This document shows positions 13,371 through 20,003 of a DNA stretch of 20,003 nucleotides, in pieces. Source of the DNA: a virus; the IMG/VR virus record IMGVR_UViG_3300025828_000266, positions 1-20,003 of that record. One strand, written 5' to 3'. Every line of letters begins with the position of its first letter. The stretch's first letter is position 1. The translations under genes and the position numbers were made by a program. Under the pieces are notes generated by a model that was given only the letters and a program-made list of their open reading frames with translations, was not told where the DNA came from and did not search any database.

Positions 13371-13467
13371 ATTAATAGACCCATATGGTTTAGGCCAATC
13401 CTTTATGGAATTGTCTGATTTTATGTTTGGAAAAGGATGGAATGTTACCGACAAAAAAAATAGATAG
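13279..13467 (+). CDS. Possible small protein overlapping the FmdB-like gene
   Basis: Up to 62 residues. The first 30 are lysine-rich and overprint the end of the previous gene. The unique part, LIDPYGLGQSFMELSDFMFGKGWNV, is not lysine-rich and looks protein-like with aromatic and hydrophobic residues. It runs into the second small terminase gene by 26 bases. The start is uncertain: the ATG at 13279 is the first in frame and has no clear ribosome site. It fills a gap that otherwise would be the only empty one here. Confidence 0.45.
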   Translation: MKNVKKTKQLKRQTGQKKEEKKANKNDVGFKLIDPYGLGQSFMELSDFMFGKGWNVTDKKNR

Positions 13468-13834
13468 AGAATTAACAGAACAGCAACAAACTTTTTTAAC
13501 AGCATTATTTGGAGAAGCAAAAGGTGACCCAAGAAAAGCAGGAGAGATTGCAGGATATGCATCAACGTATTATCCAAAAGCTGTTAAAGCATTAAAAGAA
13601 GAAATACTAGAGAGAGCAGAATATTCTTTAGCATTGCATTCTGCAAAAGCTGTAAAAGGTTTAGTAGATGCACTAGATGAAGACGGTAAAACACCGGGTG
13701 TTAATATTCGTATGGATGCAGCAAAACAAATTCTTGATAGAGTTGGTTTAGTAAAGAGAGATAAAATAGATATCAATGCCCAAGTTGCTCATGGTATTTT
13801 TATATTACCACCGAAGGATGAGATTAAAACGTAG
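13442..13834 (+). CDS. terS: Terminase small subunit, module 2
   Basis: A 130-residue paralogue of the small terminase at 540. Shared features in order are ELTEQQ, IAGYAS (helix-turn-helix region), SLALHSAKAVKGLV, LDEDGKTPG, a DAAKQILDR helix, and QVAHGIFILPPKDE. I take the ATG at 13442 (AAGGA 13433-13437 just upstream); a TTG at 13427 would add five residues. There is no promoter or non-coding recognition region before it, unlike module 1, so its DNA site must lie elsewhere or within genes. Sequence divergence in the recognition helices suggests it might recognise a different site; that is inference. Confidence 0.8.
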   Translation: MLPTKKIDRELTEQQQTFLTALFGEAKGDPRKAGEIAGYASTYYPKAVKALKEEILERAEYSLALHSAKAVKGLVDALDEDGKTPGVNIRMDAAKQILDRVGLVKRDKIDINAQVAHGIFILPPKDEIKT

Positions 13835-14159
13835 TAAAGGAAGTACAATTCCATTTGGATTTAAACTAGCAGATGATGATAATAAATACATCGAGCCAGT
13901 ACAATCTGAATTGGATGCATTAGAAGAAGCAAAAGAATATTTAAATAATTGTTCTTATCGTGAAGTGGCTAGATGGCTAACACAAAAAACAAATAGACCA
14001 ATAACACACGTAGGATTACGAAAGATAGTAAATAACAGATGGACAACATCCCACCACCTAAACCAAAACAAAATCTTGGAAGAAAAAGAGGAGAGCCACA
14101 AGGCAAACGAATCCTTAGTACAGAGTCAAAAGCAAGATACGCTGCAAAGCGAAGGATAA
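13818..14159 (+). CDS. Small recombinase-domain-like DNA-binding protein, module 2
   Basis: A 113-residue homologue of the protein at 952: GSTIPFGFKLADDD, then SYREVARWLTQKTNRPI and GLRKIV. The true start is ATG 13818, overlapping the small terminase stop. The module 1 version ends just after GLRKKV, but here there is a further tail of about 40 residues encoded in the first 121 bases of the large terminase gene in another frame. That tail (QNKILEEKEES) is charged and may be a read-on after loss of the original stop. The conserved part is well supported; the tail is less certain to matter. Confidence 0.74.
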   Translation: MRLKRSKGSTIPFGFKLADDDNKYIEPVQSELDALEEAKEYLNNCSYREVARWLTQKTNRPITHVGLRKIVNNRWTTSHHLNQNKILEEKEESHKANESLVQSQKQDTLQSEG

Positions 14160-15682
14160 AAAGACAAGAAGAAAGAATAAAAAAAGCAACGGCAGTTGTT
14201 AATCACGCAAAAAGAAAAAAAGACGATATTCTTAAAACAAACGATGCGTTGTTAGGTAAAAATTCTTCTGTAATAACAGAGGATACTATAGAGTCATTAC
14301 CCCCAAATGTGCAAGAGCATGTAGAGGAAAATGTTATTTTTAGACCTAATGAAGGGCCACAAATGCAATTCTTAGCGTCAGCAGAAAGAGAAGTATTTTA
14401 TGGTGGAGCAAGAGGTGGAGGTAAATCTTATGCCATGCTTATTGACCCTCTTCGTTATTGTGATAAACAAAATCATAGAGCTTTATTAATTAGACGTTCT
14501 ATGCCAGAGTTAAGAGATATGATTAATCATTCTCAACGATTATATTCACAAGCATTTACTGGTGCTAGATGGAGAGAACAAGAAAAAGAATGGAGATTTC
14601 CATCCGGTGCTAGAATTGAATTTGGTTACGCAGAAAATTTAACTGACGTTCTTCGTTACCAAGGTCAATCATATACATGGATAGGTATTGATGAATTACC
14701 ACAATATCCTACTCCAGAAATATATAATTTTTTACGTTCATCACTTCGTAGTGTTGACCCAGATATACCTGTTTTTATGCGAGCAACAGGTAACCCGGGA
14801 AACGTAGGTTCACAATGGGTTAAAGAAATGTTTGTTGACCCTGCCGAACCTAATACGGCGTTTGATGTAAAGATAGATACAATTGCAGGACAAAAGTCTA
14901 TAACAAGACGTTTTATTCCGGCTAAGTTACAAGATAATCCTTATCTTATGCAAACAGATGATTATCTTATTATGCTCTCTTCTTTACCAGAAGTACAAAG
15001 AAAACAATTTTTAGAAGGAGATTGGAGTGCATTTGAAAATTCAGCTTTTCCGGAGTTTAGCATTACTACTCACGTTGTTCAGCCTTTTGATATTCCCAAC
15101 AACTGGCTCAAGTTCAGAACATGTGACTGGGGCTATTCATCTGCGGCTTGCGTTCTTTGGATTGCAGTTGACTTCGATAACAATTTCTGGGTATACCGAG
15201 AGCATTATACCCAACGAGTTACGGCAGATACCTTTGCCCGACAAGTCTTGGAAAAAGAGCGTGACGAATATATTCGATACGGAATCTTGGACTCTTCTAC
15301 TTGGGCAAAACGAGGGGATGCCGGCCCTAGTATTGCAGAGACAATGATTAGAGAAGGCTGTCGATGGAGACCTTCAGATAGGTCGCCCCGAAGTCGAGTA
15401 GCAGGAAAGTTAGAATTACATAAACAACTTTCTATTAATGAACACACGGGACAACCCAGTTTAAAAGTGTTTTCTAATTGTAAAAATTTAATTAGAACAT
15501 TACCAATGCTGCCTGTAGATAAAAGCAATCCCGAGGATGTTGATACACATGCAGAAGACCATGCTTATGATGCCTTGCGTTATGGTGTAATGAGTAGAGC
15601 AGTACATCCAAAAAGTTATGACGCAAATAGGTACACAGATAAAGAAAAATTTAAACCTGCTGATAGAGTATTCGGATATTAA
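14039..15682 (+). CDS. terL: Terminase large subunit (packaging ATPase and nuclease), module 2
   Basis: A 547-residue second large terminase. Walker A GGARGGGKS is at 122-130 (Lys129), Walker B WIGIDE at 214-219 (Asp218, Glu219). Nuclease acids sit in TCDWGY (Asp363), ILDSS (Asp418) and EDHAYDALRY (Asp507, Asp511). All are intact, so it should be an active motor and nuclease. It aligns end to end with the protein at 1338, including N-terminal DNIPPPKPK and C-terminal RVFGY, at about half identity. Differences are spread evenly, as expected for old divergence. It lies in a gene order matching module 1. Confidence 0.97.
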   Translation: MDNIPPPKPKQNLGRKRGEPQGKRILSTESKARYAAKRRIKRQEERIKKATAVVNHAKRKKDDILKTNDALLGKNSSVITEDTIESLPPNVQEHVEENVIFRPNEGPQMQFLASAEREVFYGGARGGGKSYAMLIDPLRYCDKQNHRALLIRRSMPELRDMINHSQRLYSQAFTGARWREQEKEWRFPSGARIEFGYAENLTDVLRYQGQSYTWIGIDELPQYPTPEIYNFLRSSLRSVDPDIPVFMRATGNPGNVGSQWVKEMFVDPAEPNTAFDVKIDTIAGQKSITRRFIPAKLQDNPYLMQTDDYLIMLSSLPEVQRKQFLEGDWSAFENSAFPEFSITTHVVQPFDIPNNWLKFRTCDWGYSSAACVLWIAVDFDNNFWVYREHYTQRVTADTFARQVLEKERDEYIRYGILDSSTWAKRGDAGPSIAETMIREGCRWRPSDRSPRSRVAGKLELHKQLSINEHTGQPSLKVFSNCKNLIRTLPMLPVDKSNPEDVDTHAEDHAYDALRYGVMSRAVHPKSYDANRYTDKEKFKPADRVFGY

Positions 15683-16009
15683 ATGAAAATACCTAATAGT
15701 ATAAAGATTGGATATAGAGATTATAAACTAGAGCAGTGGAAACAAACTGTTGCTACAGCAAACGAAGCTCAAGGTCAATTTTTTTCTAAAGAAGGTATCA
15801 TCGGATATACGGAAGAAGAACAAGGAGTTTCTCACGCTAATACATTAATGCATGAGATATTACACGCAATAGTATATCAATGGAATATTGATATTGGCGA
15901 TAAAGAAGAAACAATAGTCAATGGATTAGCCAATGGCTTAACAACTGTTTTTGTAGATAATCCTAAATTAGTGGATTACTTAAAGGCAAAAATCAAGGAG
16001 GGCAAATAA
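15683..16009 (+). CDS. HEXXH zinc metallopeptidase-like protein, module 2 only
   Basis: A 108-residue single-domain protein with the zinc-protease motif LMHEILHAI (His57, Glu58, His61). Downstream lie EETIVNGLANGLTTVFVDNP, which could supply a third ligand from the conserved Glu. Similar small HEXXH proteins occur beside terminase genes in phages and prophages and are sometimes called ImmA/IrrE-like. Its target is unknown; a role in head maturation or in attacking a host repressor are both possible. It starts directly after the large terminase stop. Module 1 has no counterpart. Confidence 0.75.
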   Translation: MKIPNSIKIGYRDYKLEQWKQTVATANEAQGQFFSKEGIIGYTEEEQGVSHANTLMHEILHAIVYQWNIDIGDKEETIVNGLANGLTTVFVDNPKLVDYLKAKIKEGK

Positions 16010-16218
16010 TGCCACAACCAGTATTAACAAAATATAAACAAGGTGACCTTGGTGCGGACTATCCAAAGCAAAAGCCAAGTGGAGTAAAAACATTAAATTT
16101 ATCTTCACATAACGGGGGAGAAGCTGACCCGGATGTAAGTACTAAAGATTATCCAAAACAAAATAAACAATATATTGAGCCAAGCTTTTTTGCAATGGCT
16201 GATAAAAAAGATTACTAG
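16009..16218 (+). CDS. Microprotein with KYKQGDL...KQKPSG unit
   Basis: A 69-residue hydrophilic protein. The N-terminal TKYKQGDLGADYPKQKPSG resembles one unit of the repeat protein downstream (KKYSHGELS...AKEKPS). The C-terminus MADKKDY resembles the DKDY end of the module 1 microprotein at 3012. It begins in a TAATG junction with a strong AAGGAGGG at 15995-16002. No known domain; it belongs to a local family of portal-proximal microproteins. Confidence 0.7.
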   Translation: MPQPVLTKYKQGDLGADYPKQKPSGVKTLNLSSHNGGEADPDVSTKDYPKQNKQYIEPSFFAMADKKDY

Positions 16219-16229
16219 GAGAAACGACA

Positions 16230-16454
16230 ATGGAAATGCAAATTAAAATGAAAAAATATTCGCATGGAGAACTTTCTGATGTTGCTGATGGTGCTCCTGC
16301 AAAAGAAAAACCAAGTGCTAATATTTTAAAAAAATATTCACATGGCGAATTATCAAGTGCACCAGAAACTTATGGAGCAAAAGAAAAACCAAGTAACGAT
16401 ATTTTGAAAAAATACTCACAAGGTGAATTTTCTAAAGTAGCAGACGGAAAATAA
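16230..16454 (+). CDS. Microprotein built of three 26-residue repeats
   Basis: A 74-residue protein consisting almost wholly of a tandem repeat. KKYSHGELS at about 8-16, KKYSHGELS at about 34-42 and KKYSQGEFS at about 60-68 give an exact period of 26 residues. The first two units end in AKEKPSaNI and AKEKPSnDI. The third unit is incomplete. AGGAG at 16217-16221 is the ribosome site; a second in-frame ATG at 16236 is possible. Repetition suggests it binds a repeated partner such as a ring of portal or terminase subunits. That is a guess. Confidence 0.72.
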   Translation: MEMQIKMKKYSHGELSDVADGAPAKEKPSANILKKYSHGELSSAPETYGAKEKPSNDILKKYSQGEFSKVADGK

Positions 16455-16457
16455 TTA

Positions 16458-18569
16458 ATGGCTAAAGAAACGCAAGCTGAAATTTTAGCATTGCAAGATA
16501 AAGATACAAAAGAAGAACAGGAATATGATGTTTCTGGTCTTTCTGCATTAGTTAAAAGTAAATTTATTGATGCAGAAAATGCAAGAAAATTTGATGAAGA
16601 AAGATGGCTAAGAGCTTATCGTAACTATAGAGGTGTTTATGGTAATGATATGGCTTTTACAGAATCTGAAAAATCAAAAGTATTTGTTAAAATAACTAAA
16701 ACAAAAGTTTTAGCTGCTTATGGTCAGTTAATAGAAGTTTTATTTTCTAGTGGAAAATTTCCAGTAGGAGTAGAACCAACACCTATTCCAGAAGGTATTG
16801 CAGAATATGCACATGTATCTAAGTTTAAAAAAGAACAAGATACCCAAGAACAGCCAGAGAGTCCATATGGATTTCCCGGTGATGGTAAAGATTTACCACC
16901 CGGTGCAACAATAGATACTATACTTGGTGGATTAAAAGAAAAATATCAAGGTGTTGATTTTGTTGAAGGCGAAGCGACAGACAGTAAAGCAGAACCTCAA
17001 ATTAGCCCTGCAGAAATAGCAGCGGGTAATATGGAAAAAACTATTCATGACCAATTAGAAGAAGCTAGTGCTGTATCGGTTATTCGTCATGCATTGTTTG
17101 AAATGGCATTACTTGGAACTGGTGTTATTAAAGGCCCATTTACTTATGAACAAACAAGTCATAATTGGGTTAAAAATGAAGAAACAGGTTTAAATGAGTA
17201 TCAACCTAAAATAAAAAATGTACCAAGAGTAGAGGCAGTATCTTGTTGGGATTTTTATCCAGACCCAGATGCAACAAGAGTTGAAGATGCAGAATATGTT
17301 ATTCAACGACATGTATATACTAAAGCTCAAGTAAGAGATTTAATTAATAGACCGTTTTTTAGAAAAGAAGCTATTAAAGAATCTTTAATGATGGGCCCAA
17401 GCTATGAAGCTAGAGGTTATGAAGCATCTTTACAAGATAGAGAATCTACAGATGAGTTTGATAAAAACAGATATGAAATTTTAGAATTTTGGGGAACATT
17501 AGATAAAGATTTAGCTGTTGAAGCAGGTTTAGAACTTGATGAAGAATTAGATGAATTAGATGAAGTGCAAGTTAATGCATGGGTATGTAATGGTCAAGTA
17601 ATACGATTAGTATTAAATCCATTTACTCCAACTAGACTTCCTTATTTAGTTATACCTTATGAAATAAATCCATATCAGTTTTTTGGTATAGGTATTCCAG
17701 AAAATATGGATGATGCACAAACAATTATGAATGGTCATGCAAGAATGGCTATTGATAACTTAGCATTAGCAGGTAATCTAGTATTTGACATTGATGAAAC
17801 AATGTTAGTACCGGGTCAAGATATGAAAGTATTTCCGGGTAAAATATTTAGAAGGCAATCTGGTATGCCGGGTCAAGCAATACATGGTGTTAAGTTTCCT
17901 AATACATCAACAGAAAATTTAATGATGTTTGATAGGTTTAGACAACTTGCAGATGAATCAACAGGTATACCTTCATACTCACATGGTACTACTGGTGTTC
18001 AATCAACAACAAGAACAGCCGCAGGTATGTCTATGTTAATGGGAGCTGCAGCTCTTAGTATAAAAACAGTTATAAAAAATATTGATGACTTTTTATTACG
18101 ACCATTGGGTGAAACATTATTTGCATGGAATATGCAATTTAATATTGACGCTCCAGAAATAAAAGGTGATTTACATATTAAAGCAAGAGGTACAACATCG
18201 TTGATGCAAAAAGAAGTAAGGTCACAAAGACTTATGACTTTCTTACAAGTCGCATCAAATCAAAACCTTGCTCCGTTTGTTAGATGGCATTCTATATTAT
18301 CTGAAATTGCAAAGTCACTCGATATAGAACCAGAAAAATTAATTAATGACCCGGAGAAAGCGGCAATCTTTGCAAAAATAATGGGAATGGCAAATGGAAA
18401 TCAACAAACTGAAGGCAATAATCAACAGTCCTCAATGGCCTCTAGTGGAGGAGCTCCTACAGGAGCGAATCCAGATGACATTACAGGCGTTGGCGGTGGA
18501 AACATCGGAACAGGAGGTGTTCCGCAAACAGGGGAGAGTGGCTTCGCTGCAGGAACTGATGAAACTTAG
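16458..18569 (+). CDS. Portal protein, module 2
   Basis: A 703-residue portal homologous over its whole length to the one at 3254. Shared segments include KVFVKITKTKVLAAYGQ, ESPYGFPGDGKDLPPGAT, CWDFYPDPDA at about 263-272, INPYQFFGIGIPENMDDAQ, MAIDNLALAGNLVF and NIDDFLLRPLGE. The glycine-rich tail GVGGGNIGTGGVPQ is also kept, and again overlies another gene. The two are clearly closer to each other than the small terminases are. Ribosome site is weak (GGAAAATAATT). Expected to form the DNA entry ring for heads packaged by module 2. Confidence 0.9.
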   Translation: MAKETQAEILALQDKDTKEEQEYDVSGLSALVKSKFIDAENARKFDEERWLRAYRNYRGVYGNDMAFTESEKSKVFVKITKTKVLAAYGQLIEVLFSSGKFPVGVEPTPIPEGIAEYAHVSKFKKEQDTQEQPESPYGFPGDGKDLPPGATIDTILGGLKEKYQGVDFVEGEATDSKAEPQISPAEIAAGNMEKTIHDQLEEASAVSVIRHALFEMALLGTGVIKGPFTYEQTSHNWVKNEETGLNEYQPKIKNVPRVEAVSCWDFYPDPDATRVEDAEYVIQRHVYTKAQVRDLINRPFFRKEAIKESLMMGPSYEARGYEASLQDRESTDEFDKNRYEILEFWGTLDKDLAVEAGLELDEELDELDEVQVNAWVCNGQVIRLVLNPFTPTRLPYLVIPYEINPYQFFGIGIPENMDDAQTIMNGHARMAIDNLALAGNLVFDIDETMLVPGQDMKVFPGKIFRRQSGMPGQAIHGVKFPNTSTENLMMFDRFRQLADESTGIPSYSHGTTGVQSTTRTAAGMSMLMGAAALSIKTVIKNIDDFLLRPLGETLFAWNMQFNIDAPEIKGDLHIKARGTTSLMQKEVRSQRLMTFLQVASNQNLAPFVRWHSILSEIAKSLDIEPEKLINDPEKAAIFAKIMGMANGNQQTEGNNQQSSMASSGGAPTGANPDDITGVGGGNIGTGGVPQTGESGFAAGTDET

Positions 18570-18591
18570 GACACAACTTAAAGAAAAATAA
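18394..18591 (+). CDS. Overprinted small helical protein inside the portal 3' end, module 2
   Basis: A 65-residue protein encoded in another frame across the last 176 bases of the portal gene. SEQEVFRKQGRVASLQELM matches the module 1 copy (SEQEMFRNQGR and a leucine-rich helix), while the N-terminal part is more divergent. As in module 1, its stop overlaps the next ATG as TAATG. Conservation of frame, position, motif and junction supports a real gene. Function unknown; likely portal or connector accessory. Confidence 0.8.
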   Translation: MEINKLKAIINSPQWPLVEELLQERIQMTLQALAVETSEQEVFRKQGRVASLQELMKLRTQLKEK

Positions 18592-20003
18592 TGGCAGAAA
18601 AATATTATAAAGGAAATAACATTGGATTAACTTTTGATGGTACAGGATGGAAATTAAATAATCTTCCACAAAATTTTATTAATCCAGAAGCTTTTTCAAC
18701 AAAAGACCCTGTATTTCCTAAAATACCAACAACACCGGAACCACCATCAACAGAACCAGAACAAGACCCATGTCCACCCGGATATATTTATGATAACTCT
18801 TTAAAACAATGTGTACCAGACCCTAATTATCAAAATCCTTTTAGACAAGATAATCAAGGTGGAGGTAATGAACAACCTTTTCAACCGGGTACAGGAAAAG
18901 AACTTCCAAAAGGAGTTAATTATAACTCAAATAGTTTATTTCCTTATTCAACAGACGCACCTACAAGAGCACAACAAAATGAACATATGCTTTTACAATC
19001 TGGTATATCTCTTGGATGGTTAGAAAAAGATGGTAATGGTAATTATGTTAAAGTTCCTTTTAAAGTTCAAGCAGGGGATATGACAGGAATTGGTTGGGGA
19101 GGAATGGCAATGAAATACTTTAATAAAAAATCATATGATGATTATTTTAATGTTTTAGAAAATGGGTGGCAACCCGAAGGTAAAGGTTTATGGGATAAAT
19201 TTTTACGAGGTAATAGTGTTTATTCATTAAAAGGCGGTATGAAAAAAACAACTATGTCTGGCCCGGGTGGTATGGATATGGAAGTTTATAATTACAGTCC
19301 AGAGTTTCAAGAAAAAATTAATCAAGCACAATCTATTACCGGTGGTATGATTGATAGAGATGGTAATGTAAATATTAATGCTGATGGTAAAGGCGGATAC
19401 TATAGAGAAGATGGTAAGTTTGTTTTAAATAATGGACAAGTAGTATCATTTGGAAGTTTATCTGCAGGATTAAATTATGTTTCTAAACTTCAAGGAAGTG
19501 GATTAAAACTATCAAAAACATTACGAGATAGATTAGCTAAAGGAATAGATAGTGTTAATTTTAATTCTAATATGTTACCAGAAGGATTTACTAAAGAAAG
19601 TTTAAAAAATATAATAAATACTTATAAACAAGAAAAACAAACTCAAACAGATGTAGACTTAGGTATAACTACAGAGGAAACAAAAGATGATGGTTCAACA
19701 GATGTAAGTACTGTTGGCCAAAATGTTGTAACAGCTGTAGGAGGAGATATATCTTCTAACACTCCAGATGCTAACATTGACCCATCTAGTCCAACATATA
19801 CTCAAGATAATTATGAACAAGCATCTGGTGTTAATCAAAACAATAACAATAATACTCCAGTAGTAGGCCCTAATCCGGGAGATGCAGGAGGTTCAACTAG
19901 TTCTGGTAGTAGTAGTTCTAATCAACAAGATACTAATGCACCTAACTATCCGGGAAATCAAAGTTATACACCCCCACCAAGTAGTGCGGCAGAATCATTT
20001 AAA
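18591..20003 (+). CDS. Large virion-like protein, module 2 (cut by window end)
   Basis: At least 471 residues with no stop before the window ends. Occupies the same position as the 769-residue lysozyme protein of module 1, but I see no clear similarity in the part available. Residues about 45-90 are Pro/Glu-rich and contain DPCPPGYIYDNSLKQCVPDP, a two-cysteine motif seen in marine phage virion proteins. About 120-360 is glycine- and aromatic-rich, without known domain (GDMTGIGWGGMAMKYF, YYREDGKFVLNNGQ). From about 395 on it is a Ser/Asn/Pro linker. A lysozyme or other domain may follow beyond the window. No module 2 capsid gene is visible yet. Confidence 0.75.
   Translation, partial: MAEKYYKGNNIGLTFDGTGWKLNNLPQNFINPEAFSTKDPVFPKIPTTPEPPSTEPEQDPCPPGYIYDNSLKQCVPDPNYQNPFRQDNQGGGNEQPFQPGTGKELPKGVNYNSNSLFPYSTDAPTRAQQNEHMLLQSGISLGWLEKDGNGNYVKVPFKVQAGDMTGIGWGGMAMKYFNKKSYDDYFNVLENGWQPEGKGLWDKFLRGNSVYSLKGGMKKTTMSGPGGMDMEVYNYSPEFQEKINQAQSITGGMIDRDGNVNINADGKGGYYREDGKFVLNNGQVVSFGSLSAGLNYVSKLQGSGLKLSKTLRDRLAKGIDSVNFNSNMLPEGFTKESLKNIINTYKQEKQTQTDVDLGITTEETKDDGSTDVSTVGQNVVTAVGGDISSNTPDANIDPSSPTYTQDNYEQASGVNQNNNNNTPVVGPNPGDAGGSTSSGSSSSNQQDTNAPNYPGNQSYTPPPSSAAESFK

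Noticed and set aside
13427-13441. TTG start for the second small terminase
   Set aside because: The ATG at 13442 has an AAGGA just upstream and keeps the conserved region; the extra five residues have no counterpart in the first copy.
15027-15347. 106-codon + frame inside the second large terminase
   Set aside because: The terminase frame carries the nuclease motifs through here; the other frame shows no homologue in the matching part of the first terminase gene.

Overview
This window is AT-rich (I estimate about 35% GC) and reads entirely on the + strand as the head and DNA-packaging part of a tailed double-stranded DNA phage. The genes are tightly packed with many 1-30 base overlaps. The gene repertoire (recombinase-type helical protein between the terminase subunits, about 700-residue portal, tail-lysozyme fusion, and a run of tiny lysine-rich proteins) resembles uncultured marine phages. 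A short-tailed (podovirus-like) phage of an AT-rich marine bacterium is my best guess. There is no integrase, tRNA, CRISPR array or bacterial housekeeping gene.

Layout. Bases 1-539 are non-coding and unusual: AT-rich DNA broken by runs of C or G, with several short repeats, a perfect-consensus sigma70 promoter (418-445) and a 12-bp palindrome touching the first start codon. Module 1 (540-10132) holds the terminase small subunit, a small recombinase-type DNA-binding protein, an EF-hand microprotein, the terminase large subunit, a microprotein, the portal, an overprinted gene inside the portal 3' end, a 769-residue lysozyme protein, a structured leader, scaffold, major capsid protein and a probable head accessory protein. 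A terminator follows at 10148-10168. From 10197 to 13467 lies a cassette of about fourteen small genes, many extremely basic, plus two beta-rich virion-like proteins. Module 2 (13442-end) then starts again with a second, diverged small terminase, DNA-binding protein, large terminase, HEXXH metallopeptidase, two repeat microproteins, portal, overprinted gene, and a large protein cut by the window end.

How it fits together. Each module has what is needed to recognise DNA, power packaging and form the portal. Module 1 also makes the shell. The two modules are only about half identical in protein sequence, so this is not an assembly duplication or a recent copy. Both keep all visible catalytic residues. 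Having two intact packaging engines in one transcription direction, with no tail or replication genes between them, is the main novelty.

A second global signal is site avoidance. Reading the whole window I found no GATC, no CCWGG and no GGWCC, in both modules alike. Codon choice changes to avoid them (Asp before C is always GAC; Pro-Gly uses CCG or CCC; Gly-Pro uses GGC or GGG). This points to strong restriction pressure shared by both modules, so they have probably lived in the same host range.
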